This document shows positions 54,036-63,130 of a stretch of DNA of 64,000 nucleotides, piece after piece; the stretch's first letter is position 1; every line of letters begins with the position of its first letter. The translations under genes and the position numbers were made by a program. The DNA is from Pseudomonas nitroreducens. GTDB taxonomy: Bacteria; Pseudomonadota; Gammaproteobacteria; Pseudomonadales; Pseudomonadaceae. Under the pieces are notes generated by a model that was not told where the DNA came from, ran no database searches, and saw nothing but the letters and a program-made list of their open reading frames with translations. The stretch is from positions 1-64,000 of the forward strand of contig NZ_JALJXP010000008.1 in NCBI RefSeq assembly GCF_024170165.1, written 5' to 3'.

Positions 54036-55040
54036 GTGGCCCGACTGACCCTGGATGAACTGCGCGAACTGTCGGTGGCGATCCTGCGCCACAACGGCTT
54101 CAGCGAACCCCACGTACAGGCGGTGACCGATACCGTGCTGGCCGGCGAACGCGATGGCTGCACCTCCCATGGGGTCTGGCGGCTGCTGGGCTGCATCCAC
54201 ACGGTGCGCGCCGGCAAGGTGGTGGCCGATGCCGTACCGCAACTGTCCGAGCCGGCGCCGGCGATCGTGCGGGTGGACGCCAAGGGGGGCTTCTCGCAAT
54301 GCGCCTTCGACCTCGGCCTGCCGAAACTGGCGGAGAAAGCGCGCAGTCAGGGGCTGGCGGCGTTGGCGATCAACCATTGCGTACATTTCTCGGCATTGTG
54401 GGTGGAGATCGAGCGGATCACCGCTCAGGGCCTGGTTGCGCTGGCGGTGACTCCGGCCCAGGCCTACGTGGCGCCGGCCGGCGGCACACGGCCGCTGTTC
54501 GGCACCAACCCCATCGCCTTCGGCTGGCCGCGTGGGGACAAGGATCCCTATGTCTTCGACTTCGCCACCACGGTGGTGGCGCGCGGGGAAATCCAGTTGC
54601 ACGAGCGCGAGGGCAAGGCGATCCCGCTGGGCTGGGGCATCGACGCGCAGGGCAATCCCAGCACGGACCCGAGCGCGGTACTCGACGGCGCCATGCTGAC
54701 CTTCGGCGGGCACAAGGGCTCGGCATTGGCGACCATGGTCGAACTGATCGCCGGCCCGTTGATCGGCGACCTGACCAGTGCGGAGTCCACGGTGTTCGAC
54801 GAGGGCACCAAGTCCTCGCCGCACCACGGCGAGTTGCTGATCGCCCTGGACCCGGCGCGCTTCCTTGGCGCCGACGCCCCGCAGCATCTGGCGCGGGCGG
54901 AGAAGCTGTTCGAGTCCATCGTCGACATGGGCGCGCGGTTGCCGTCGCAGCGGCGCTTTGCGGCACGCGAGCGCAGCCTGGCCGAGGGGGTGGAAATCAG
55001 CGATTCGCTGTATGCCGATTTGCGCAGGTTGATGGAATAA
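54036..55040 (+). CDS. LDH2-family imino-acid reductase (DpkA/LhpD-like), GTG start
   Basis: This 334-residue NAD(P)H-dependent oxidoreductase of the malate/L-lactate dehydrogenase (LDH2) family has catalytic His45 (CTSHGVWRL), [16 protein letters not shown] and [11 protein letters not shown]. Close relatives reduce delta1-pyrroline-2-carboxylate or piperidine-2-carboxylate to L-proline or L-pipecolate. That fits an enzyme downstream of hydroxyproline dehydratases in the adjoining cluster. GTG 54036 has a perfect GAGGAG site; an ATG at 54031 is out of frame. Confidence 0.87.
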   Translation: MARLTLDELRELSVAILRHNGFSEPHVQAVTDTVLAGERDGCTSHGVWRLLGCIHTVRAGKVVADAVPQLSEPAPAIVRVDAKGGFSQCAFDLGLPKLAEKARSQGLAALAINHCVHFSALWVEIERITAQGLVALAVTPAQAYVAPAGGTRPLFGTNPIAFGWPRGDKDPYVFDFATTVVARGEIQLHEREGKAIPLGWGIDAQGNPSTDPSAVLDGAMLTFGGHKGSALATMVELIAGPLIGDLTSAESTVFDEGTKSSPHHGELLIALDPARFLGADAPQHLARAEKLFESIVDMGARLPSQRRFAARERSLAEGVEISDSLYADLRRLME

Positions 55041-55053
55041 CGCCGGACTCTCC

Positions 55054-55125
55054 CTGCAGGAGCGGATTTATCCGCGAGGGTATCCGGCGCGGCGCGAAGT
55101 CATCGCGGACGGAGTCCGCTCCTAC
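55054..55125. repeat. REP inverted pair
   Basis: CTGCAGGAGCGGATTTATCCGCGA and a reversed unit ending GGAGTCCGCTCCTACG enclose about 20 bases. It lies just after the reductase stop and before the terminator of the opposing operon. Confidence 0.82.
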
Positions 55126-55148
55126 GCAAACCCCAATCATCTGTGCAT

Positions 55149-55175
55149 AAAAAAGCCCCGGCGCAAGGCCGGGGC
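55149..55175 (-). terminator. intrinsic terminator of the hydroxyproline-type operon
   Basis: An 8-bp GC stem GCCCCGGC/GCCGGGGC with a five-base loop is followed on the minus strand by TTTTTT. It lies 52 bases after the semialdehyde dehydrogenase stop and should end the long minus-strand transcript. Confidence 0.9.
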
Positions 55176-55226
55176 TGAGCATCGGCGCGGGACTGGCCGA
55201 CAGTTCACTCCCGCGCCGACGAACCC

Positions 55227-56804
55227 TTAGCGAGTCACCGCACTGCGCGTCGTTTCGCCATCCACCAGCCGCGCGATACCCAGCGGGTTGGCGTCCTTCA
55301 GCGCATCGGGCAGCAGCGCGTCGGGGTAGTTCTGGTAGCACACCGGGCGCAGGAAGCGGTCGATCGCCAGGCTGCCGACCGAGGTGCCGCGCGCGTCGGA
55401 GGTCGCCGGGTAGGGGCCGCCGTGAACCATTGCGTCACAGACTTCCACGCCGGTCGGATAGCCGTTGATCAACAGGCGCCCGGCCTTGCGCTCCAGCACC
55501 GGCACCAGCGCGGCGAATTGCGACAGGTCGTCGGCTTCGGCGATCAGCGTGGCAGTGAGCTGGCCGTGCAGGCCGTCCAGGGCGCGGCGCAGTTCGGCTT
55601 CATCGGCTACTTCGACGACGATGGTGGTCGGGCCGAAGACTTCTTCCTGCAGCAACTCCTCACCGGCCAGCAGCAACTCGGCCTTGGCCTGGAACAGCTG
55701 CGGCAGCGCCTGCCTGCCCTCCTGCGGCTGGCCGGCGAGGTGGCACACGGCGGGGTGGGTGAGCAGGCTGGCGATGCCTTTCTCGTAGCTCTTCAGGGTG
55801 CCGGCGTTGAGCATGGTCTGCGCCGGGCGCTGGCCGATCTCGGCGATCAGGTTGGCGATGAACAGGCTGAACGCGGGCGACGCGATGCCGATGACCAGGC
55901 CGGGGTTGGTGCAGAACTGGCCGCAGCCCATGACCACCGAATCCGCCAGCTCGCGGGCGATCTTCTCGCCGCGTTGTTGCAGGGCAGCGGGCAGCACGAG
56001 GACCGGGTTGATGCTGCTCATCTCGGCGAACACCGGGATTGGTTGCGGTCGCGCGGCGGCCAGGTCGCACAGCGCGCGGCCGCCCTTGAGCGAGCCGGTG
56101 AAACCGACCGCCTGGATCGCCGGATGCCTGACCAGCGGCTCGCCGACGCCGGCTCCGTAGATCATGTTGAACACGCCGGCGGGCATGCCGGTGGCTTCGG
56201 CCGCGCGGGTGATCGCCTCGCCGACGAATTCGGCGGTGGCCATGTGGCCGCTGTGGGCTTTCACCACCACCGGGCAGCCCGCAGCCAGGGCGGCGGCGGT
56301 GTCGCCGCCGGCGGTGGAGAAGGCCAGCGGGAAGTTGCTGGCGCCGAACACGGCCACCGGGCCGACGCCGGTGCGGCACTGGCGCAGGTCCGGGCGCGGC
56401 AGCGGCTGGCGCTCGGGCAATGCGCTGTCGATTCGCGCGCCGAGGAAGTCGCCCCGACGCAGGACCTTGGCGAACAGGCGCATCTGATTGGCGGTGCGGC
56501 CACGCTCACCCTGGATGCGCGCGGCAGGCAGCGCGGTCTCGCGGCAGACGGTGGCGATGAAGTCGTCGCCAAGGCTTTCGAGTTCGCTGGCGATGGCGTC
56601 GAGGAACTGCGCGCGGCGCTCCGGCGACAGGGCGTTGTAGGCCGGGAAGGCGGCCTCGGCAGCGCGGGCAGCGGCGTCGACTTCGGCCTCGGTGGCCTGG
56701 AGGAATTCCCGGGGCAGGGCTTCGCCGGTGCTGGCGTCGAGGCTTTGCAGGCGGACAGTGCCGGCGCCGATGCGCTGGCCGGCGATGAAGTTGTGGGCGG
56801 TCAT
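55227..56804 (-). CDS. 2,5-dioxovalerate (alpha-ketoglutaric semialdehyde) dehydrogenase
   Basis: This 525-residue ALDH is of the ketoglutaric-semialdehyde class: long N-terminus, Asn157 (ASNFPLAF), catalytic Glu261 (FAEMSSINPV) and Cys298 (GCGQFCTNPG), with the FSTAGGDTAAALAAGCPVVVK block. It oxidises alpha-ketoglutaric semialdehyde to 2-oxoglutarate with NAD(P)+. The substrate comes from the DapA-like deaminase encoded just upstream on the same strand. A CCCTCTCCC-type repeat lies between the two genes. Confidence 0.92.
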   Translation of the reverse strand: MTAHNFIAGQRIGAGTVRLQSLDASTGEALPREFLQATEAEVDAAARAAEAAFPAYNALSPERRAQFLDAIASELESLGDDFIATVCRETALPAARIQGERGRTANQMRLFAKVLRRGDFLGARIDSALPERQPLPRPDLRQCRTGVGPVAVFGASNFPLAFSTAGGDTAAALAAGCPVVVKAHSGHMATAEFVGEAITRAAEATGMPAGVFNMIYGAGVGEPLVRHPAIQAVGFTGSLKGGRALCDLAAARPQPIPVFAEMSSINPVLVLPAALQQRGEKIARELADSVVMGCGQFCTNPGLVIGIASPAFSLFIANLIAEIGQRPAQTMLNAGTLKSYEKGIASLLTHPAVCHLAGQPQEGRQALPQLFQAKAELLLAGEELLQEEVFGPTTIVVEVADEAELRRALDGLHGQLTATLIAEADDLSQFAALVPVLERKAGRLLINGYPTGVEVCDAMVHGGPYPATSDARGTSVGSLAIDRFLRPVCYQNYPDALLPDALKDANPLGIARLVDGETTRSAVTR

Positions 56805-56842
56805 GGGCGGGCTCTCGGGGGCTGGATTTTGGTGCGGCGAAG

Positions 56843-57000
56843 AGCCCCTCTCCCCAGCCCTCTCCCTGAAGGGAGAGGGAGTGTCCGAGTGGCTCGGGCG
56901 GTCGTGCTCTCCTTCGGGGATGGCATCAGGAAGAGTACGCGTTGCCTCTTCACGCCGAACCAGTCCCCTCTCCCTTCAGGGAGAGGGTTAGGGAGAGGGC
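56843..57000. repeat. CCCTCTCCC-type inverted repeat element
   Basis: One end reads CCCCTCTCCCCAGCCCTCTC followed by a CCTGAAGGGAG hairpin; the other reads CCCCTCTCCCTTCAGGGAGA followed by GGGTTAGGGAGAGGG. The ends are inverted relative to each other about 80 bases apart. A similar element lies at 59155-59276. It fills the 264-base gap between the deaminase and dehydrogenase genes. Confidence 0.8.
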
Positions 57001-57068
57001 ATCGAGCGTGCCGGTGAACCATGAAGCTTCCCCAGGCACGGTCGTTCGCTCTTCTCACTGGCTGCGAC

Positions 57069-57986
57069 TCAGAGCCCCACATCCGGCAGCTTCGGCCGAT
57101 TGGCCAGCGCCTTGGCCATGATCGTCTCCACATGCTCGCGGTCAGCTCCCTGCAGCGCCAGGCGCGGCGGGCGGGTGAGGGCGGTGCCGCGGCCGGCGAT
57201 CTCTTCGCACAGCTTGATGCACTGCACCAGGTCCGGGCGGGCGTCGAGATGGAGGATCGGCATCAGCCATTCGTAGATCGGCATGGCCTCTTCATAACGG
57301 CCGGCCTTGCACAGGCGGAAGATGGTTTCGCCTTCCTGCGGGAAGACGTTGGACATGCCGGAAATCCAGCCTTCGGCGCCCACCGCGATGCTCTCCAGGA
57401 CCACGTCGTCGAGGCCGGCGAAGAGGATGAAGCGGTTGCCCACTTCATTGCGTACGTCGATGAAGCGGCGGGTGTCGCCGGAGCTGTCCTTGAAGCAGAC
57501 GATGTTCTCGCAGTCGGCCAGGGAGATGAGGATGTCCGGGGTGACGTCGTTCTTGTAGATCGGCGGGTTGTTGTAGACCATCACCGGCAGGTCGGTGCTG
57601 GTGGCCACGCTGCGGAAGTGTGCAGCGGTCTCGTGGGGCTTGGAGGAGTAGACCAGCGCGGGCATCACCATGATGCCGTCGACGCCGACCTTCTGTACCG
57701 CCTTGGCCACCTGCGAGGCGCCGTGGCTGGTGAACTCGGCGATGCCGCAGATCACCGGCACGCGGCCGCCGGAGGCGTCCTTGGCGACTTCGGTGACGGC
57801 CATCTTTTCCTCGATGGACAGCGAGGTGTTCTCGCCGACGCTGCCGCACACCACCAGGCCCGAGACGCCGTCGCGCACCAGGTTGGAGATCACCTTGTGG
57901 GTGGCTTCCAGGTTGACCGAGAAATCGTCGTTGAACTGAGTGGTCACCGCGGGGAACACGCCACTCCAATTGACCTTCTTGCTCAT
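57069..57986 (-). CDS. DapA-family 1-pyrroline-4-hydroxy-2-carboxylate deaminase (LhpC-like)
   Basis: This 305-residue class I aldolase-fold enzyme has Schiff-base Lys166 (CFKDSSGD), Tyr138 (VMVYNNPP) and GSVGENTSLS in the substrate loop. It is too close in context to the semialdehyde dehydrogenase to be a lysine-pathway DapA. The hydroxyproline route needs exactly this dehydrating deaminase to give alpha-ketoglutaric semialdehyde. Start 57986 gives the family N-terminus MSKKVNWSGVFPAVTTQF. An operator-like palindrome lies 21 bases upstream. Confidence 0.9.
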   Translation of the reverse strand: MSKKVNWSGVFPAVTTQFNDDFSVNLEATHKVISNLVRDGVSGLVVCGSVGENTSLSIEEKMAVTEVAKDASGGRVPVICGIAEFTSHGASQVAKAVQKVGVDGIMVMPALVYSSKPHETAAHFRSVATSTDLPVMVYNNPPIYKNDVTPDILISLADCENIVCFKDSSGDTRRFIDVRNEVGNRFILFAGLDDVVLESIAVGAEGWISGMSNVFPQEGETIFRLCKAGRYEEAMPIYEWLMPILHLDARPDLVQCIKLCEEIAGRGTALTRPPRLALQGADREHVETIMAKALANRPKLPDVGL

Positions 57987-58006
57987 GTTTGTCTCCGATT
58001 GTCGTA

Positions 58007-58020
58007 TTTCGTATACGAAA
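58007..58020. promoter_or_regulatory. 14-bp palindrome TTTCGTATACGAAA, probable operator
   Basis: This perfect palindrome is 21 bases upstream of the deaminase start. Its 10-bp core TCGTATACGA recurs in front of the binding-protein gene at 63987-63996. The form is typical of GntR/FCD-family operators (TTGTATACAA-like), so a regulator outside the window probably controls both ends of the cluster. Confidence 0.7.
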
Positions 58021-58092
58021 ATTCTGGAAGGTTTTCCTGAAATTTCGTCGTCGGGTGCCGCTACGCGGCGAATCAGGGTTGAAAAGGGGAAA

Positions 58093-59124
58093 TCAGTAGC
58101 CGTTCGGCCAGGTGTCCGAGAGCCGGTAGCCTTCCGGCCACGGATCGGACGGGTCGAGCAGGTGCTGGTGGGTGCCGGTGATCCAGGCACGACCGGAAAT
58201 GCAGGGATGGATTGCCGGTTTGCCACCGACGCTGGTGAGGCCGTCGATGCGGCAGTGGAACTTGGAGTCGATGATCGAGTGGCCGACGAAGCGCTCGCCG
58301 TCCTTCAGCTGGCCCTTGGCATGCAGTACGGCCATGCGTGCCGAGCAGCCGGTGCCGCAGGGCGAACGGTCGATCTTGCCGGGGCGGATGACCACTGCGT
58401 TGCGGCCGTGCAGTACGCCGTCGACGCGTTCCACCGGAGCGGTCAACTGGCAGAAGGAGATGTGCGCCCAGTCGTGGTTTTCCGGGTGCTGGAAGCCCAG
58501 TTGCTGGTTCGCCGCCTGGGTGATCTTCAGGCCGGTGGCGACCAGGTCGGCAGCCTCCGAGGCATGCAGGGTGAAACCGAGAGAATGGGCGTCGGCGAGC
58601 ACGAAGCTGTCGCCGCCGTAGGCGGTATCCACCTGCAACGAGCCGAGGCCTTCCACTTCGATCCAGGCGTCGAGCTTGTCGGCGAAGGAGGGCAGGTTGC
58701 GCACTTCCACGCGCTGCACCTTGCCGTCCTTGCAGTCGGCCACCGCCTCGATCAGCCCGCCGGGGGCTTCCAGGGTCAGGCGCGTCTGCGGTTCCTGCAT
58801 CGGCAGGATGCCGCTGTCGAGCAGCACGGTGCTGACGCACAGTGAGTTGGAGCCGGACATGGGCGGTACGTCGGCCGGCTCCATGATGATCCAGGCCATC
58901 TGCGCCCGCGGGTCCTTCGGCGGCACCAGCAGGTTCACGTGGCGGAACACGCCGCCGCGCGGTTCGTTGAGGACGAAGTTGCGCAGCACGTTGTCGCTGG
59001 CGATGAAGCGCGACTGCGCCCATACGGTGTCGCCCGGCGGCGGGGCGACGCCGCCGACGATGACGTCGCCGACCTCGCCTTCGGCATGGCAGCTGACCAC
59101 GTGGATGATCTTGCTCGAACGCAT
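58093..59124 (-). CDS. proline racemase-family enzyme, hydroxyproline epimerase/dehydratase type with Ser90/Cys256
   Basis: This 343-residue protein belongs to the proline racemase superfamily. The first catalytic position is Ser90 ([10 protein letters not shown]) where racemases have Cys in MCGH, while the second is Cys256 ([10 protein letters not shown]). Asp172 (YGGDSFV) is the conserved acidic residue. Known members with a changed first residue are either 4-hydroxyproline 2-epimerases or trans-3-hydroxyproline dehydratases, so both remain possible. It lies between the deaminase and ABC ATPase genes. Confidence 0.88.
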   Translation of the reverse strand: MRSSKIIHVVSCHAEGEVGDVIVGGVAPPPGDTVWAQSRFIASDNVLRNFVLNEPRGGVFRHVNLLVPPKDPRAQMAWIIMEPADVPPMSGSNSLCVSTVLLDSGILPMQEPQTRLTLEAPGGLIEAVADCKDGKVQRVEVRNLPSFADKLDAWIEVEGLGSLQVDTAYGGDSFVLADAHSLGFTLHASEAADLVATGLKITQAANQQLGFQHPENHDWAHISFCQLTAPVERVDGVLHGRNAVVIRPGKIDRSPCGTGCSARMAVLHAKGQLKDGERFVGHSIIDSKFHCRIDGLTSVGGKPAIHPCISGRAWITGTHQHLLDPSDPWPEGYRLSDTWPNGY

Positions 59125-59154
59125 TGCTGTCTCCTCGATCTGTGCCGCCTGCCT

Positions 59155-59276
59155 TCCCTCACCCCAGCCCTCTCCCAGAGGGAGAGGGGGCAGGTCGTGC
59201 CGGCTGACGCTGTGGTTTTATCCTTCACCGAACGGTCCCCTCTCCCGCTTGCGGGAGAGGGTTAGGGTGAGGGGCT
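59155..59276. repeat. CCCTCTCCC-type inverted repeat element
   Basis: CCCTCACCCCAGCCCTCTCC with a CCCAGAGGGAG hairpin on one side and CCCCTCTCCCGCTTGCGGGA with GAGGGTTAGGGTGAGGGG on the other form an inverted element of about 120 bp. It separates the epimerase-type gene from the ABC ATPase gene and is a diverged copy of 56843-57000. Confidence 0.8.
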
Positions 59277-59299
59277 CCTGTCTCTTGTTTACCGACTGC

Positions 59300-60022
59300 C
59301 TAGTTCACCGAGCGAAGGAACTCCGCCGTCTCCGCCCGCTGCGGGTTGACGATCACCTGGTCCGGCGTGCCGATCTCGTGCACCAGCCCGTCGCGGAAGA
59401 ACGCCACGCGGTCGGACACGTCGCGGGCGAAGCGGATCTCATGGGTCACCAGGACCATGGTCATGCCCTCTTCGGCGAGCAGGCGCATGGTGTCGAGCAC
59501 CTCGCCCACCAGCTGCGGGTCGAGCGCCGAGGTGGCTTCGTCGAACAGCATGTAGTCCGGCGACATGGCCAGCGCGCGGGCAATCGCCATGCGCTGCTGC
59601 TGACCGCCGGAGAGCTTCTGCGGGAACACCTTGAGCTTGTCGCCCAGGCCCACGTGCTTGAGCTGCTTCACCGCCATCGCCTCGGCCTCTTCCTTGGACA
59701 GGCCGAGCACCTTGCGCGGGGCGAGCATGACGTTCTCCAGCACGGTGAGGTGCGGGAAGGCGTTCCACTGCTGGAAGACGATGCCGATCTTCTGCCGCAG
59801 CTTGTTCAGGTCGGTGGTCTTGGCGTGGACCTCGATGCCGTCGACGCGGATCTTGCCGCGCTGGATCGGCTCCAGGCCGTTGATGCACATCAGCAGGGTG
59901 GACTTGCCCGACCCCGAGCCGCCGATGATCGAGACCACTTCGCCCTTCTTCACGGTCAGGCTCACGCCCTTGACCACTTCCAGATCGCCGTAGGCTTTGT
60001 GCACGTTGTCTATTTCAATCAT
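59300..60022 (-). CDS. polar amino acid ABC transporter ATP-binding protein
   Basis: This 240-residue ATPase of the GlnQ/HisP class has Walker A GGSGSGKST (34-42), signature LSGGQQQRMAIARAL, Walker B MLFDEATSALDP and switch VTHEIRFA. Start 60022 has an AGGTGGCAGGAAA leader. It overlaps the second permease gene by eight bases. With the two permeases and the binding protein it forms an importer, likely for hydroxyproline or a related imino acid. Confidence 0.93.
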   Translation of the reverse strand: MIEIDNVHKAYGDLEVVKGVSLTVKKGEVVSIIGGSGSGKSTLLMCINGLEPIQRGKIRVDGIEVHAKTTDLNKLRQKIGIVFQQWNAFPHLTVLENVMLAPRKVLGLSKEEAEAMAVKQLKHVGLGDKLKVFPQKLSGGQQQRMAIARALAMSPDYMLFDEATSALDPQLVGEVLDTMRLLAEEGMTMVLVTHEIRFARDVSDRVAFFRDGLVHEIGTPDQVIVNPQRAETAEFLRSVN

Positions 60023-60665
60023 TTTCCTGCCACCTTTTTTCCAGCCGGGCACCGAGGCGCGCCACGACCCAACTCATGAGGTAATAGATGACCCCGGCGA
60101 CGCACAGCACCAGCAGGGGTTCCTGGATGCGCGTCACGATGGTCTGCGAGGCGCGGAGCAGTTCGACGATGCCGATCCACATGACCAGCGCGGTGTCCTT
60201 CATCACCCCCAGCACCAGGTTCAGCCAGCCGGGGAAGGCCACCCGTGCGGCCAGTGGCAGCACGATGTAGCGCAGGTCCTGCCAGTAGGTCAGACCCAGC
60301 GAGCGGCTGGCCCGCCGGATGCTCGGACCGACGGCGAGGATGCCGCTGCGGATGATCTCGGTGCAGAACGCCGCCGCGTACACGCCCAGTACCAGGCAGC
60401 CGACGGTGAAGGCGCTCCAGTTCAGACCGACGATGCTTTTCAGCGAGTTGAACAGCACGAACTGGATCAGCAGCGGCACGCTGCGGAAGATGTCGAGGAA
60501 CCAGCCGACCGGCATCGTGGCCCGTGGCAGGGCGGCGCGCAGCCAGCCCAGCACGATGCCGGCGAGGGTGCCGATGAGCATGGCGCCGACGGTCAGCTTG
60601 ACGGTGACCCAGGCCCCTTGCAGAAGGAACATCAGGTCATTGACGGTGAAGCTCGTGGAAAACAT
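60015..60665 (-). CDS. amino acid ABC transporter permease (second subunit)
   Basis: This 216-residue HisM/GlnP-type permease has about five helices, starting FLLQGAWVTVKLTVGAMLIGTL. The coupling loop reads IRRASRSLGLTYWQDLRYIVLP. It starts 11 bases after the first permease stop and overlaps the ATPase gene by eight bases. Confidence 0.92.
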   Translation of the reverse strand: MFSTSFTVNDLMFLLQGAWVTVKLTVGAMLIGTLAGIVLGWLRAALPRATMPVGWFLDIFRSVPLLIQFVLFNSLKSIVGLNWSAFTVGCLVLGVYAAAFCTEIIRSGILAVGPSIRRASRSLGLTYWQDLRYIVLPLAARVAFPGWLNLVLGVMKDTALVMWIGIVELLRASQTIVTRIQEPLLVLCVAGVIYYLMSWVVARLGARLEKRWQEND

Positions 60666-60676
60666 GCGTGCTTCTC

Positions 60677-61342
60677 CTAGTAGCGGAACAACCGCCAGCT
60701 CAACAGGCGGGCGACCGCCACGATGACCTTGGCGATGATGTAATAGAGCACCGCGGCCAGGGCGAAGTACTCGAAGGTGCGGAAGGTGCGCACGTTGAAG
60801 TCCTGGGTCACGCCGGTGAGGTCGTTGTTCAGGCCCACCACCACGCCCAGCGAGGTCATCAGCACCGCCCAGACCATCTGGTTGGTCAGCGGGTAATAGA
60901 CGATGCGCAGCAGCTGCGGAACGATGATCATCCGGTACGCCTGGAAGGCGCTCATGCCCAGCGAGCGCGCGGCGCGCATCTGGGTGTCCGGCACGGCCTT
61001 GAGGCCGCCACGGAAGTTCTCCGCGAGGTAGCCGGCGTTGTTGAAGGTGATCCCCGCCAGCAGTGCCACCCAGGAGCTGACGTGCAGGCCGAAGGAGCCC
61101 AGGCCGAAGTACAGGATGTAGATCTGGAACAGCGACGGGGTGTTGCGTGCGATGGATACCCAGGTGTCGGCGAAACCCTTGAGCAGCGGGTTCTTCATCT
61201 GCCGCATGACGGTCAGCAGCAGCGCGATCAGCACGCCGAGGATCATCGACAGCGCGGCTGTCTCCAGGGTCACCCAGGCGCCGCCGAGCATGTCCGGCAG
61301 GGCCTTGAACGCGGAACGCCAGTGGAAACTGTAGTTGAACAT
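60677..61342 (-). CDS. amino acid ABC transporter permease (first subunit)
   Basis: This 221-residue permease has five predicted helices. GGAWVTLETAALSMILGVLIAL starts the first conserved block and MRAARSLGMSAFQAYRMIIVPQ is the ATPase-coupling loop. Its start overlaps the aconitase-X stop by one base (TGATG), so transport and catabolic enzymes are translationally linked. Confidence 0.92.
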   Translation of the reverse strand: MFNYSFHWRSAFKALPDMLGGAWVTLETAALSMILGVLIALLLTVMRQMKNPLLKGFADTWVSIARNTPSLFQIYILYFGLGSFGLHVSSWVALLAGITFNNAGYLAENFRGGLKAVPDTQMRAARSLGMSAFQAYRMIIVPQLLRIVYYPLTNQMVWAVLMTSLGVVVGLNNDLTGVTQDFNVRTFRTFEYFALAAVLYYIIAKVIVAVARLLSWRLFRY

Positions 61343-63117
61343 CAGCGTACCCCCTCGCTCAGCCAGTGCGGCACGCCGCCGTCGGCGCGAGCGCTGCAGG
61401 CCGCCTCGACGCACGCGGCCAGACTGCCGAAATGCACCTGGCGTCCGGCCAGGCCCGGACCGTAGTGGGCGTACTTCGCCGAGTTGGTCATCAGCGTGGT
61501 GCAGGCCGGCGGGATCACTGGCTCGCCGATCATGCACCAGCAGGTGTCGTTGAGCAGTTGCGCACCGAAGTCTTCCAGCACCTTCACGTCACCGGCGGCG
61601 CGGGCCTTTTCCTGCACGGCGCGACCCAGCGCGATGACCAGCGCGACGTCCGGATGCTTGCGGCGCCCGGCGACCAGTTTCGCCAGGTCCGCGCATTCGC
61701 TGGCGGAGAAGTGCGGGTTGCCCAGCGACACCAGCTGCACGGTCGGCTCGCTGGCGTGGTCCAGCTCGCGCCAGGAGGCGATCAGGTCCGCCGGGGTGAC
61801 GCGCAGGTGTTGCAGCGGCGCCTTGTTACCCAGGGCGGTGTTCGCGTCCGGCGCTTCCGGGGTGACCCCGGCGATGTGGAACATCGGCGCAGCGGAAGTG
61901 GTGGCGAAGGCTGCGCCGAAGGCTTTCAGCGCATCGCTGTCCGGTGCCAGCGGCTGCAGGCCGTCGACCACCGGGATGCGCGAGCCGCACAGCTCGCCGA
62001 TGTGGTAGCCGAGCAGCGGGAAGATCGATTCGTCGTGCGCGGCCGGCAGCTCGACGTCGATCCGCAGCGTGGCCAGCCGGCCCTCGTCGCGGTGGCTGCC
62101 GACGTTCGGCGCGCGGCCGGTGAGGGCAATGCAGATGTCGAGGTAATCCGGGTATTTCAGGGTGCGCGCGCCAAGCACGCTGTTGGCGTACACCACGGCG
62201 TTGGACTCGGCCCAGACCACCTGTTCGCCGAGGCTCGGCTTGCTGTCCAGCAGGTAGGGAGCGCAGGTGTAGCTCATCTGCGCGCCCATCTCCATGTAGG
62301 CATCGCCCAGCGCGGCGGCGGGTTCGCCGAAGGCCTTGTCGACGCCCAGCTCGCGCCAGCGGCGGTGGTCCACGGAGATGGAATTCAGAGTGGTCGGCAC
62401 CTTCACCTGGCCGCCCCAGTCCGCCAGCTGGCGGGCGAAGCGCAGGCTTGCGGGGCCGGTATAGATGCAACCGTCGATGTGCGCCTGGGCCACATCGAGC
62501 AAATCCTTGGCACCTTGCAGCGCGGCCATGCGCAGGACGATCTGCATGGCGGCCTGGGCGGCCTTGCCCTGCTTGCCGTCGAGCAGCTCATGGTCGCCGG
62601 CATTCAGCGCCAGGCCCTCCGGCAGCGGGCCGGCGTCGCTGGCCATCACGCCCTGCCAGCCATCGGCAGGGCGCTCGGCGGTGAGGGTTACCTGACCGTC
62701 TTCGATACGGGCCCAGCCGCCCGTGGACAACTGCTCGAAACCTTCGCGACCCAGGCACAGCACCGGGATGGAGCGGCCGAACAACGCCTGCGCCACCAGC
62801 ACGCCGAGGGTGAGGATTTCGTCCGGCTCGGCCAGCAGCAGGGCTGCCGGCGCGTGGCCGTTGAGCAGTATCTCCAGCATCACGCTGCTGCCGGTACAGG
62901 AGCCGCGTCCGCTGGGAATCGCCAGCACCCGGCCGGGCAGGAAACTGCCCGACAGCGGATGGTGGCGGTCGATGACCTCGCCCGTGAAAGGCTCGACGCC
63001 TCCCCAGAAGCTCAGCCCGGTGGCGGCGGACAGTAGCGCCCCTTCGGCGCTACCCCCCATCAGGACCCGCCCTGTGAGGCGTGTGTCCCGCACCCTTGAA
63101 GCCTGCATCGAAGACAT
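61342..63117 (-). CDS. aconitase X protein, candidate cis-3-hydroxy-L-proline dehydratase
   Basis: This 591-residue protein fuses the small swivel domain (DUF126-like, about 1-150, with PSGRGSCTGSSVMLEIL) to the large AcnX domain (DUF521-like, about 180-591, with SYTCAPYLL, GARTLKYPDY, GRAPNVGSH and NDTCWCMIGEP). The cysteines probably hold an iron-sulfur cluster. Characterised AcnX proteins dehydrate cis-3-hydroxyproline to pyrroline-2-carboxylate, the likely substrate of the LDH2-family reductase at the far end of the cluster. The start is weakly supported; ATG 63108 is an alternative. Confidence 0.88.
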   Translation of the reverse strand: MSSMQASRVRDTRLTGRVLMGGSAEGALLSAATGLSFWGGVEPFTGEVIDRHHPLSGSFLPGRVLAIPSGRGSCTGSSVMLEILLNGHAPAALLLAEPDEILTLGVLVAQALFGRSIPVLCLGREGFEQLSTGGWARIEDGQVTLTAERPADGWQGVMASDAGPLPEGLALNAGDHELLDGKQGKAAQAAMQIVLRMAALQGAKDLLDVAQAHIDGCIYTGPASLRFARQLADWGGQVKVPTTLNSISVDHRRWRELGVDKAFGEPAAALGDAYMEMGAQMSYTCAPYLLDSKPSLGEQVVWAESNAVVYANSVLGARTLKYPDYLDICIALTGRAPNVGSHRDEGRLATLRIDVELPAAHDESIFPLLGYHIGELCGSRIPVVDGLQPLAPDSDALKAFGAAFATTSAAPMFHIAGVTPEAPDANTALGNKAPLQHLRVTPADLIASWRELDHASEPTVQLVSLGNPHFSASECADLAKLVAGRRKHPDVALVIALGRAVQEKARAAGDVKVLEDFGAQLLNDTCWCMIGEPVIPPACTTLMTNSAKYAHYGPGLAGRQVHFGSLAACVEAACSARADGGVPHWLSEGVR

Positions 63118-63130
63118 GGTGCACCCGCTG

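Noticed and set aside
57069-57986. DapA (4-hydroxy-tetrahydrodipicolinate synthase) of lysine synthesis
   Set aside because: The fold and Lys166 fit, but the substrate-loop motif reads GENTSL and the neighbours are ketoglutaric semialdehyde dehydrogenase and a proline racemase-family enzyme, which point to hydroxyproline catabolism.
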